Assembly: GCA_000499405.2 (NCBI GenBank)
Contig: HG738138.1
Location: 7,128,888 to 7,192,887, forward strand
Direction: 5' to 3'
DNA length: 64,000 nucleotides
DNA from: Onchocerca volvulus
Lineage: Eukaryota > Nematoda > Chromadorea > Rhabditida > Onchocercidae
The stretch's first letter is position 1. Every line of letters starts with the position of its first letter. A program made the position numbers and the translations under genes. This document shows positions 42,952 through 64,000 of this stretch, piece after piece. Below the pieces are notes generated by a model that had not been told where the DNA came from, did no database searches, and worked only from the letters and a program-made list of their open reading frames with translations.

Positions 42952-45900
42952 ATGCGAACTATTCATTACTTTTTACTGATTTACTGGCTTCTCTTATTCC
43001 CCTCTTTGATAATTGTCAGTGCTGTTATAGATGCTTCATGGTGGTTAGTTCCAGTTTTCATTCTAAAGCCATCATTTTTGCTTATATTTCAAAGTTTCAA
43101 AGATTCAATAAATTTATGAAACCTTAGGAGAATAAATTAGGAACTAAGAGAACTTGGACTATTTATGGTATTTTAAATATAAACTATAAGTTAATGTTTC
43201 ATAAATTATAGTGATATTTTCACACAGCACTCAGCAAAACAATTGACCACCCAAAAAGTGGAAATCTACAAGTCTAAAAAATCGTCGCGTAGTTAAAAAT
43301 TACTTGCATACGAATGTTTGACAAATCATGGCAAGTCTAATCGGCTGATGGATTGAAGTCAGAAGCTAAACGACTGGCATGATTGACATCATGAACTTTT
43401 TGCTTAGTCTAGCGTGCAGTCTGTACTATCAACAGCGGATATACTATCTGAACATGAATGATATTCCTATTCATTTATTCTTTATGTTCTCGGAAATTCA
43501 GTTTTTTTTTAATTATATTTTTTTAAACAGTTTTAATAAAATAACATAACTGGAAATTTTTATCAAAGTATCCCTACTAATTTGGGTTCTTACTATCGAA
43601 TTTGCCGAAAGGAAAACTATATATTCCCTAATGTAGAATTTGTAAATATAATTTTAAAAAGACTTTTTTTGTAAGCAAAAGATTTTCTTAGTGTCAATTA
43701 CAGGTCTTCAGTTGCCCAATTAAGCACAGCAAATTTATTAGCTGGAAGCAATGCTCGACCAACTTGCATAACATTGCAAGGCTTATCACCAGGACAGGCT
43801 CGTATATGCGAACTATTTCGGGATCATATGCCTGCTGTGGGCGCTGGCGCTAAATCTGCAATTGCTGTTAGTTTTTGTGTTTATCATTTATCATTTTACC
43901 ATATGTTTATCACTTATCACTTTATCATTATTGTTTATTACTTCCTTCTTTTTATGACATTTTTAGATTTCAGTCTGAGCAAAATTGAGACCATTAATAC
44001 GAAGAAAACTAAAATATTAAACCTGTAACTATTTTCTAATTTTCACAAGCACTATCATTTCCTGGGCAGTATTCCCAGAATATTAGAGAGTTATGGTGTG
44101 GTCAAAGAGTAATAAATTATACTTAAGACTACAAGTTTTTCGCCAAACCAATGTTCTGTTGCATAATTGGCTGTAACTGGACAACGGCTCCAATCTAATC
44201 TAAAAATATTTTAGGACATCTTTTCAATCTCTTGGAGAGATATAAACACTGTTTATAAGTAAATCATTCTTCTGATTTGATAATAATATTTTACTAGGGT
44301 TAATATGGCTTGTTTGTCAAGAGAGCATTTGAGATATTCCAGGTAATACACAACTGAAAGGGATGAAGTAACTTCAAATTGAATCCCCTTGCTGCCGTTG
44401 GAAACTGTTTGGCATATTTATGATTATCATTCATTCTTTACTGTCATTTAATCATTATTTAATCACCTCATTAAAGGCCGATATAATTTATTGATTTCGC
44501 GGTGTTCTTTCGTAAAGAAACCAGGATATAGGGATAGAACAAAGAGAGGAATGAATGATTACTTTGGTCATTCCCTCTATTCAATCAATTGATTCTCTAC
44601 GAAGAGAGTTTGTTTAATCATAATTCATTAGTCATTCTTCTTGTCACTGAATATCATAGCTGATAAATATATATACTATGACGAAAAGAGTGTGAAGAAA
44701 GGTGGGGAAAGAGAGGAAGTTATGAGAAAAATGATTTGGAAAGAATGAAATAAATCAAGATTCTGTTTTATTTGCATGCGAAACGCGAATCAAAACAGTG
44801 TAAAACTACTTTCGAAAGTCCATCGAAATTTGTTGTTTAATTTAGAAGATAGTGTTGAAATCATCAATAATTCTTCACATCAGTCTCACTATTGAATAAT
44901 TTTTGAAAAAATATTTTTTTGGGAGAGAATTAAGCGAGAGAGAGAGGTAGAGTAAACTTTTCAGACTAGAATGAGGCAATTTTCATATCTGAGCGAGCAA
45001 ATTCCTGAAATATGCTGCAAAGTTAATGATTTTAGGAATTGGCGAAGGAGTCGCACTTTTTTTTTTCCCAGATTTATACATTTCTCAATTCCTTCTGATA
45101 TTATTTAGATAGAAATTTCAATCTGCAGGCCAACATTTCGCTTGAGACAATAAATAGTAACGTCACAACAAAAGAGCTAATCCTGGAAATGAGGAGACCA
45201 CACGTGATGATTTTCAATTTGGTAGTGATTGGGCGAAAAATTATTAAGCAAACAATCAACGCTGTAGATGAAGATGTGAAAGATTAAAAATTGTCAAGTG
45301 ATTAGGCCAAATATTCCATGTACCACAAAAAAAAGTTGACAAATAAGTGTCATTTGCCAATTTTTAAGTTGTGACAAGGTGGCAAGCAAAAAAGAATGAC
45401 TTTTTCGTCTTCTGTTGTGACAATTATTCTTCACTTCATACATAACAAATCTCTCTATGGTTTCATCACGGATCATTTCATGGTGCGCTCTATCCAAATA
45501 TTAGTTTAAATCCATTATTCAATGTATTGCACGTTTTGTTTTGTCTTTACGCGATATATTTTGCATAATTTTTATCAGTATTGTTAATGGAAACTATGAA
45601 TAATAACTGGGAACAAGTAGTTTAATGTACATATTGAACACTTCGAGATGTCCACGTTTAGCCACGCTTATTACGATCGCGTGAACATTTGACTAAATGA
45701 ATGAGTGAAAGGATAAAATTGGCCTTAAAGTCGCAGAAAGCTTTCTTAAATTTTCAAATTTAAACTTTAAATAGTTATCTTGCGCGAATTTGCTTGAGAA
45801 AGCAATTAATTTTCAAAGTTACTGATAAAGGTTAAAGGTAATTCGTTTTTTCCTTTTTTTTTTTTTTTTTCAGGAATGTCAGCATCAGTTCCGTAACGAA

Positions 45901-47866
45901 CGATGGAACTGTTCGACACCATATGGCTCCGGTTATTTTGGTCCAGTTCATAAAATCGGTTAGTTCTTCAAAATTATTTATTCCAACAAACTTTGTATTC
46001 CAAGTAGAAAACTTGGCAAATGAAAACACTTGCAGTCATTGTTTTAAATGTTACCGAAATCAGACGGACAATTATGCATACTTTGATGGTATTCTTTTTG
46101 GAAGTCAAATGCAAATACAAAAGCGTCATTTTTATAATTATATGTAGGTAAGTTATAAGCAAATTTGAGGTGTAATATATCTGGTTATTCCATCCAGGTG
46201 TGTTGAAATGGCGAGTTTTATTTCTGTGAAAAAGCTTTTGTACACTATCTATTTTGCAAAGAAGTTTTTGAAAACAAGGCAGTTGAAAGCATCGATATCT
46301 TTATTAACCAATGGATAAATCGATTTAAGGATAGTCTTCGTCTGCTTGATTACATATCGCATGGTCATTATTATCTTTAATGGAACATTTTCAGGTTCAC
46401 GAGAAGCCGCTTATACATATTCGATTCTGTCAGCTGGTGTAACACATGAGATAGGTCGCCGATGTCGTCTTGGTTTGTTACAGTCATGTGGTTGTAGTCA
46501 AGCACCACGGCCTAGCAGTATTAATGAGAAATGGACTTGGGGAGGTTGTGGTGATAATATTGAGTATGGCTACAGATTTAGTCGTGATTTCATCGATGTT
46601 CGAGAAAAAGAAGAGGGCTTTCCTAAACGCTCTACTGATCACGGACGTTCACTGATGAACCGGTGGAATAATGAGGTCGGCAGACGAGTAAGTTCTTCGT
46701 TTTCTCATTAATTATTGCATAAATCATATTTAAACTGCTCATAATTGAATTTTTACAGGATTCCCATCTTCTATTTCTAAATCTATTTTCGAAAATATCT
46801 ATTTTCAAGCCATGTCAAAATCATTTCTTCAAATTACTACGCGAACATAATAGGAACTCATTTTTAAGATTACATTTTGTATTTTTTCTTCACATTTCTC
46901 ATTTCTTAATAAGGTGATTTTCAGTTGCTAAAACGAAACACTAGTCCAAAATGCAAATGTCATGGAGTGAGTGGTTCTTGTAACATGAAAACATGCTGGA
47001 TGCAGCTGCCAACTATGCGACAAATGGGAGCTATTTTACTGGGAAAATATCATACTGCAAAACGGATTCAAGTGATGATTGATTTTTGCAAGACATAGCT
47101 TTGTTTTTATCAGGAATAATTTGAAAGATGGGTATTACTCATAATCATGGAAAAATAATTTTAGATTAATGCACGCGGTAATATGCAAATCAAAAGTCAA
47201 CCAGGAAAGAGAGATCGAGAAAGAGGTGGAGGACGAAAAAATCGTGCTTTACAAACAGAACTTGTTTTTCTGGATGACAGTCCTGATTATTGTATCGAAA
47301 ATAGAGCACAAGGGACAGTGGGCACCATAGGACGAATATGCAGGTTCTTTTTGATGTTATTTATTACACTCGATATAGGATCAGTCTGTTGCAATGATTG
47401 GTAAAAAAATCGAAGAGCAGAAACAGCCAAATAGGAATAAATTCCATAGGTCACAATTTTTCTTTTAAATGCCACAGCAACAAATAGGATACAAGTCAAA
47501 ATTATTGCAGAATTGACCGTTTTTGTCCAGCAGACACGAACTAATAGTGCACTGGTTAAGACACTAGAGCCGGAGTTAGAGGTGGGAGGTCATTAGTGGG
47601 AAGATGGTATCTACTACCATGTTTTGAAAGTATGTAATCATAACATGGTAATAGAAACTGTTTTCTTCACATTTCTTTCATTTAGTTTTTTTTGTTTCAG
47701 AAAAGGTTCGCATGGTTCTGAAAGTTGCGACTTTCTCTGTTGCGGTCGTGGTTATAATAGTTATACAAAAGAAACGGAAACAAAATGCAGATGTAAGTTT
47801 CAGTGGTGTTGCAGAGTGGTTTGTCAAACATGCATCAATCAAACACAGGTGGATATTTGTAAATAA
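42952..47866 (+). CDS. Wnt signalling ligand, Wnt5-like
   Basis: Secreted, lipid-modified ligand for Frizzled/Ror receptors guiding cell migration, polarity and axons. Exons: 42952-43043, 43704-43866, 45874-45958, 46395-46687, 46925-47071, 47165-47343, 47701-47866; 1125 nt, 374 aa, all phases consistent. A signal peptide (about 1-22, MRTIHYFLL...IVSA) precedes the SWW motif, whose second Trp is split by intron 1. The Wnt core is intact: ECQHQFRNERWNCS, GSREAAYTYSILSAG, CGCS, WTWGGCGDNIEYGYRFSRDFIDVRE, and CHGVSGSC, whose Ser is the palmitoleoylation site. The Cys-rich C-terminus (CCGRGYN, CRCKFQWCC, ending DICK) is also intact. SWW and GGCGDNI.YGYRF point to the Wnt5 class, so the nematode orthologue would be cwn-2; I leave the symbol open. 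A basic insertion precedes LVFLDDSPDYC. Confidence 0.95.
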
Positions 47867-50800
47867 TTCGAGGAGACAAATCGTTTTATTACTTCTTCAC
47901 TCACCTTCAATGAAACTTGCTTCTTCATTTTAGCTCGGGGATTCTATAGGAAACATTGTTTGTATACAATCACTTTCATGCTATTTACTGCTACGTAGCT
48001 TTAAACTTCGTGGAAACTCTTTTAATTTCAACATTCCACTTGACTCCAACTGAAAATTTTTGATGTTTTATTTTTGGTAAACTTTTTGGACTTGAGTGGA
48101 CATTTTTCTTAGAACTTGTTCATATATTTTTCGTATGAATTTGAAATAGTATTTCAAAATATCATTTTGGTTTGAATATTACCACAAGTCTTTTATCCCG
48201 TTATGAAGTCCGTACAGCATTCCACTGCCTCTTTTTTTTTTGTCATTTTCCCAGAATTTTGTATTTTATTCATTTGTTTGCCATTACCTGTGTTCAATAG
48301 CTTGGTATTTGGTACTGAAGAACATCCTTTCAATGACCTCTTTTTGGTCTAAAACATCGATATCTCTAATTATTGCTTTTTGAGATCGCACAAATTTTTC
48401 AGTTCAACATTTTTTTATTCTTCTGCCGCTGAAAATTTATTGCTTGGAAAAACTTGGAATTCTCACTTTCAGTGCCAACTGAATATTAGTGGTTAAAAAT
48501 TAAGAAATAAAAAATTTTTCCAATGAATGAAAATCAATGTAGAGAGGTTGTCTTTAGGTAAATCTAAAGTGCATTTCAAAATTCATGTATTATGTAAATG
48601 CTTTCTCATCGACCTCTTAGTTACCAGCGTTGTATGATGTTACCTCACTCATTTCACCTGTTTCTTCTCTTTTTTTTTTCTTTTTTTTCATGGATTATAT
48701 TGCAAAAAACCCAAATTTTGGTGGATCAAAAAAAAAAAAGTAGTTCAGAATTTGTGTAAATTTCATGAACAAGTTTTGAATTTACAACTTTCAGTATATC
48801 TGTCCGCTAAAGATAGAGGATTCAGATGGAAATCATATAAGACAGAAAGGTCTGGAATTATTCTTGACACATATTACTGTTTTAATAAAATCAAAACAAA
48901 TTCACTAAAATCTGGAAGATCTTTTTAAATCATTTTAGATAGGCGTGATAATTAAATTTCGCTGTAAACACATATTATTAATAATTACAAATAAGCATGT
49001 GATCGGTTTTGTATTAACATTGATTCAAAAAAGAAGTTATTGATTGTTAAAAATTTTCTTTTTAAGTGATTAGATTTGAATGCGAAGTTGAGACATTAAT
49101 ACAAACTTCCTTTGTTTTTGGCCGCTTTTTTATGTTTGAGACATGGATGATTTATCGAATTTTCAACGATGTCATTTAATAGACTGTTTTTAAAATTAGT
49201 GTTTGAAATCTACATCATTTGTGTCATTTGCTATATTTTTATTGCAAACTTATAGATTTCGAATAGGTTGAGTTGGCAAGGAAGAAAATTAACGAGTAAC
49301 CAATAGCGAGAGCACCATTTCAACGAAAAGAAGTAACGAAGATACTATTTTTTATCTTTCGATTGCCCGTATAACGTACACAGAAGTTTTTAGTGGGCTC
49401 TGGAGCAAGCATATAATGATCAGAATATCTAATATCGACATCGAATAACTTGCATGCGGTAGTTTGATTCAAAGTCGAGAATTCCCGAATTTGAGTTATC
49501 ATATTGATTGTATTTACGGAAAACAGAGGCTCTGAACTCATTATAATTTGTGGTTGTCTATTACAGTTTTTGTATAACATTGTCTACGCGATAAGCATGT
49601 AATGAATTATGTATTGCTCTTGTTTCTAGTCATTTGTTTATTATTCAGATTTATTTCATATATCGCATTTTGCTTATGATCACTTTTTAATAGCACTTCT
49701 GAGCAAGGAGATAATATTATCATTTTTGAGTTATTCTACTTTGGCAATACTCGAATTTTCTGAAAAAAGGAAAAAAAAAAATGTTTGCATTTAGTTACAA
49801 GTGTCGCTGTTCTTGACTAGTTGTGAATCAAGACTCCTCAGGTAATTATTCCAAGGCATATAGTTTTTCTTTTTTCTTTTTTTTTTTTTTTCCACTTAAA
49901 AATTGTATCTGTTGTCTATTTCATGTGAATTGAATCCAATTCTTTTTTTTTCTTTTTTTTTGCATTTATTTTCATTTTTTGGGCTTTCAGGGTGTTCTAG
50001 AAAATCTGAATATATCGTACGGCTACTATGAACTTTTTTTTGGGTCGGGATGAAATTTTATTTGCTCTAGATTAATAGGAAACATTGTTTAGATGTTTCA
50101 TTCGCAACACGATTACTTAAATTTGAAGGTATTTGTTGTGGAAGGGCAACATGTTTAATTCAAGTCAATCGTTGTTTAGCAAAAACAGATATCTTTCAAC
50201 AAGATATTTAATTATTCGATTTTATTTATTTTGAACAGGATTTGTTCATAGCTGCCGTGTGATGTAAATGAGTTGGATTTGTCGGAGAGATTGAATATTT
50301 AATTGTTTCAATTCACTGTTGGCAGGCGAAATGGTAAATATTTCAATGAATAAGAAAATTATTCTTAAGTGTTTAATGCGCTGAAGAAATTTCTTTGATT
50401 GAAATAGAACTTGCTTTTTTTAAAGCCATTTAACCGATCATTAAAATCGAGGGCTAATGAACATGATATATACGTATATCCTTTTGAAATTTTGAAGTTT
50501 GTGGAATTTTCATGGTGCTGACGGCTTCATGCAAACGACTTTCCACGTCATGATGGTTTAGATGTTCTTGAAAAACTTTGTTGCAGTTAGAGCAAAGAGT
50601 ATTTTTATTGGAAAATTTCTTAAAATAGAGTAACTAACTGACTCTATTTAAGGTCTACAAACACTGTTTATTTCTGCAATGGAATTTGTTCTGTCTAAGC
50701 AACAGAATTTTCCACGACTATCAGAATGTGAAATATCAAAGGAAGGATAATTATATATGATATCTGTAGAAGGTTTGGAACCAGTAAGGAATTATTTGAC

Positions 50801-53800
50801 TTATTCAGACACAAAATTCTGTCTCCTATTTTTCAATTTTTTTTGAAAATTCAAAATGATAATTTATCAATTATGCTAATTTGTCGCTGTTTACAACCTG
50901 TATTTCGATATGGAATTAAATGGTTAGCTCCCTGCAGCACAGCTTTAATTTGCATGAATTTGCTTTGACTTATTGGAGAAGAGAGCGTATAAGGCCAAGT
51001 GCGCCGGAAAAGAGGGTTAAAGCAGCTATGTTAATTTTACTGACCATATGTCAAGGTCGCAAGAGAGCTCTTCAATTGGATGATTTACGACAAGAATGGC
51101 GGCTCATTAAGAAAAGCTTCCTTTTTCTCTCTTATCAACAGCAGCACATAACCTTCATTCATATATCCTTCAGGATAACTCACCTAGGCTCATTAGCACG
51201 GTAAATCTCTCTTCTATTCTTCCTTCTTCCTGATCCCTTTAATATTCTTCTACTGTAGGATCATTTACTTCTTCATCTACCTTTATGTTGACGTCTTACC
51301 ATGATCTTTGTTATGCAAACATACACAAACGCGCCACACAATTCTCCATCTAGCATTTGTTATCACTGAAATGTTTCTGGCCTTAAAGAAATGTTCGGGA
51401 TATCTGGTAAAAGTTGTTTCAAAGGCTGCAGTTAAATTTTGTAAAAATGAATATAAATGGGATGAAGCTACTTTCTTTCTACTGATTGTCGCAAATCTGA
51501 TATCCAAAAGTTTGCATGGATTTCAAGTCCGAGGAAGTGTTGCTAAAAAAAGCGTTTAGTCTGTTCAATGTAGAAATGACAGTTTAAGCAGATTTCCCCT
51601 GTAGCTATGATGATTGTCTTTAAAGCGATAATCTAATCAAAATGGTAAATGAACAATTAGCCATCATTAGCCATTCTTGATGGCTGTCCATGCTTCACAT
51701 CGCACAATCTGATGGCCAACTTGTCTCATCCGTCAAAAGAGATTCATTGTTAAGATAAATTGGATGGATCCGTCGGACTAGAAGAATACTGGGATCGCTA
51801 ATGAAGATTTCATCTCCAATTCATGAATGTAATAATCCTTCATTTAGTTCTCTGCACAACGAAAATGATTTTCTCCACCTGCATATTAAAGTCCCACCTT
51901 CACATAGCAGTTGCATTGCGATTTCAAACTGGTATCAGGCAATAATTGAAGCTTAATTTAGCATTTCTCCGATCGGGCTGATTTCATATGCTCAAGGTTT
52001 TTTACTCGGAATGAAGTAACCGTGAATTGTGAGTTCAGAATTTTATGTCTAGCCCAAGTCTTAAATTATTTCCGGTTAAATGTAGATAGATTTCTTTTTC
52101 CAGCAGTTGCGAATTTTATGTCTTTCTTTGACAGAGGATCGTTTATCAAAAAAATTATAAACCTGATAGAGGCAAATATATAATGTTACCACGCCCATAC
52201 ACCCGCATTACAAACGTACGTTTTTTTTAGTGAAGTAATTTCCGCAACTAAGAAATGCAGTTTAGCTTGCTATAAATTCTCTTTTGCAAACTTCCGAAAG
52301 TAACTCTTGCAAGAAGATTGGCAAGGACAACACTCCCGAAATTTTTCTACAACGAGATAAAAAAATTATCAGTTCAGAGGTACTGTCCCAAAGTTGCAAT
52401 ACGTTAATATCTGTTACACATATTAGCCTAAAACTCGAATCTGATGTTTGACCCGAGATGAGCGACGTTTTAAAGATAATATTAAAGAAATGCTTAATAC
52501 TTTACATCTTCGAATTTGGCGATGCAAACAATCCTAAATCGATTTTGATTGTTCCCAGAATACTTTTAAAACTACGTCAACCAATGTTGATATTACAAAA
52601 TTACAATCACTATTCTGCATATTGTAGTGCTTCAACTGCACGAACCACTTATACCATCTTTATTTAATCCACTTCCAGATTTAAAGTTTTTCTTGAATCT
52701 TAAGACTTTAAGTAAAATCATGTCCTATCCTATAGATTTCTCCGCAGAAACAAGTAATGTAATAAGCGCTTAAATTAGATATCAGACAATATAAGCTATT
52801 CATTCACCACCGTACAGCCTAATCAAAACTTACCTTAGCAAAAAACATAAAAAAAACCTAGCACGATCAAAACAGCAAAGACTGAAAGATTCACATTTCT
52901 TCAACATTAATAAGGGAAGATAGGAAAAAAAACATTTCAATACATACATTAAAATTAATGAAAATTCCATTTCAATGAACACATTTCAACAGTGAAATTA
53001 GCAAACTTTCAGTTGTCATTAGTTTCATCTGACTTTTTAAGATCATCCTTCAAATCCATAAAAATGAAGGGGATTATAGTCGTGCTAAAAAGTTTATAAT
53101 AATTCGAAAAATGTATAAAACAGAAAATCAACTTGAAATGCACGGAAAATAAAAGTAGATGAATTTGGGAAATATAAGTCTTGAAAGAAATTAACAGAAA
53201 ACTGCAAGACTAGAAAAACGAAGAATCTAATTGCTACGATTTGGATCACTGAATAAACAAACTGATGATGGTGCAGTTCAGAGATAAAAGAATTTGGATA
53301 TTGCTTTTTATAACTTAGATAAATATTTAATGAAACTGCCGAATATCAAAGTAACTGATTCAATTTGCTCCGGATTCCCGCAACAAATTTGAGAAATTTT
53401 TTAGACCACTAATCAGGAACTCATGAACAGGTGTTGAAATTGTTGAACATATAAGTTAATTTTAAATCGGCTCTATGTTTTTTTTTTTCAGCAAACAATC
53501 AAGTGAGGTATGTAAGAACTGCACAAAACTGAAATCTTTTTTTACATCGAAGCACCGGTGGTGGAGATCGAAGCATCAAGACCAAAAAAGCAACGATTGC
53601 ACAACGACAACGACAAGAATTGGTTAACTTTCAAATTACTGATACAAATCTTTGTTTTGTATTGAAAAATATAACAACAGAAAATATAATAAACCTACAT
53701 TTACCAAGTAATTAATATAAATTTATTATGAACATTTCATCTCCACATACAAATAGTATTCAACCACCTATTTCCGGTCAAACAGTAGTGGCCATGATTT

Positions 53801-54219
53801 TAGCATCCTTGACAATCAAAAAGCTGAGAATATACATATTCTTTCAAATTGAAATCGAATTTTAATGATCACCAAATTTCTAAATTAAGGGCGTAAGTTA
53901 TAGTTAAAAATCGATATTGAACTTAAATAGTAAGTGACTTTGTACTCAAAGGTACGAACAGAACTAAGCGAATCAACAACAACAATTCTATATTTCTAGC
54001 ACCGTATATAAATTAACAGCTTCACAGCTCAAGCAAATCACAATAAATTTTAAAAATATCAGAATTTCCAGAAACATCCATTTCTCTTAAAAAATTGTGG
54101 ATAAAAAATCTTTGGAAAAGCTGTCAAGTTCCACAATATCTTAAAAGCTCACCAGGAAAATGAAAGTGAGCTACATACTCCTGCAGTAAAAAGTGTATAA
54201 ATTCATTGAATCAAATCCA
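47867..54219. other. Intergenic between Wnt and zag-1 (convergent)
   Basis: 6.3 kb between two genes that converge. A weak tRNA-like stretch lies upstream inside the last Wnt intron (47541-47602). Poly-T and T-rich tracts occur near 48670, 49870 and 49945. Frames at 49320-49580 (-), 50920-51204 (+) and 51308-51559 (+) have no recognised domain; of these, 50920-51204 is less AT-biased and might be an exon of an unrecognised gene. Nothing else is supported. Confidence 0.4.
49320..49580 (-). CDS. Unrecognised 86-aa ORF, weak candidate
   Basis: An ATG-to-stop frame of 86 codons with mixed composition, rather than the Lys/Asn/Ile/Phe bias of most chance frames here. It has three cysteines and no signal peptide or membrane helix. 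No splice partner, motif or family was recognised. It may be chance. It is listed only because its composition differs from surrounding noise. Confidence 0.15.
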   Translation of the reverse strand: MLYKNCNRQPQIIMSSEPLFSVNTINMITQIREFSTLNQTTACKLFDVDIRYSDHYMLAPEPTKNFCVRYTGNRKIKNSIFVTSFR

Positions 54220-63486
<9,267 letters not shown>

Positions 63487-64000
63487 CTAAAACTTCCGCA
63501 GTCCTTATTCTACGACCACATACCATAGATATAATACTGTAATTAAATTACAATTAATTTATATAATGTCTGAAATCATAACACAAATCGATCACAATAT
63601 ATAACAAACGATGTTCTGGAGACTGACAAAGTAAATCACGAGTCTCCGGATTTAATGTTGTAAAGATGATGGATTTAGCAAAACAACCATTCAATAATAA
63701 TAGAAATTCAGAAATGATCGGCATGCAAAGAGATATGACATAATAATACTTTTTAATTCTACTAATGCCAAAACTGTCAGATTAATTCATGTATCAGTCT
63801 CATGTTAGTGGTTCATGCTATCAAATCACTGTTAGGTTCATCCGCTGATTTTATCCTTTACTTTTCTCCATGAAATATAACATATATATAGAAATATATA
63901 CATATTCCTTGACTCTAATCAAACAAATCACAGCATTGCAAAACACAGAAATACTGAAGTTCTACATCAGTTTATACTTTTTGCATATTCTCAGTGATTC
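63487..64000. other. Upstream of zag-1 exon 63249-63486
   Basis: AT-rich sequence without a recognised exon. It is either an intron preceding a more 5' zag-1 exon or the zag-1 5' flank. The minus-strand TTTTAG acceptor at 63487 favours an intron. Confidence 0.4.

Noticed and set aside
50920..51204. 94-codon, less AT-biased plus frame with RKRALQLDDLRQEWRLIKKS
   Set aside because: Plausible exon-like composition and an upstream CTGCAG, but no partner exon or family could be found. Left uncalled.
51283..51559. Sense and antisense frames of about 75-83 codons
   Set aside because: Mutual shadows with no recognisable motif on either strand.

Overview
The window is eukaryotic nuclear DNA from a nematode. 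It is strongly AT-rich. Genes are split into short exons by GT-AG introns whose acceptors are usually TTTCAG-like. The gene set is nematode in character: an MSP-domain gene, an unc-24-type stomatin/SCP2 fusion, zag-1, smg-3/UPF2, an arf-3-type ARF and a Wnt. Intergenic gaps of several kb and introns of hundreds of bases suggest a parasitic (clade III / filarial-like) genome rather than Caenorhabditis; that placement is inference. No tRNA, rRNA, CRISPR or intact transposon was recognised.

Layout. 1-2971 (+): 3' part of a MAM-domain-repeat protein that enters from outside the window. 2972-8220: mostly unassigned AT-rich DNA with one unexplained 162-codon ORF and diverged repeats. 8221-18437 (+): a complete smg-3/UPF2 gene, rebuilt here as 21 exons encoding about 1132 aa, with one GC-AG intron. 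18899-19555 (-): a probable GPI-anchored Ly-6/three-finger protein, convergent with smg-3. 23871-26148 (-): arf-3-like GTPase, 5 exons, 180 aa. 28228-31258 (-): unc-24 (stomatin plus SCP2 domain), 6 exons, 438 aa. 32406-33027 (-): MSP-domain gene whose first exon was not found. 33028-42951: gene-poor, with small repeats and one possible small membrane protein. 42952-47866 (+): a complete Wnt gene of Wnt5 type, 7 exons, 374 aa. 47867-54219: no recognised gene. 54220-63486 (-): the zinc-finger/homeodomain repressor zag-1 (ZEB family), 9 exons, about 641 aa from the first visible Met, with a 4.6 kb first intron.

The genes are functionally unrelated: nonsense-mediated decay, vesicle traffic, mechanosensory membrane organisation, Wnt signalling and neuronal transcription. 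Spacings between same-strand neighbours (1 kb or more) do not suggest operons. Exon coordinates were derived by hand from splice-site consensus, reading-frame phase and family conservation, and no transcript data were available. I see no clearly new biological system. The more unusual items are the GC-AG intron and a 75-bp tandem duplication in smg-3, the orphan ORF at 5.3 kb, a perfect 14-bp-stem hairpin at 22.8 kb, a basic insertion in the Wnt, and two alternative donors plus a read-through stop in zag-1.
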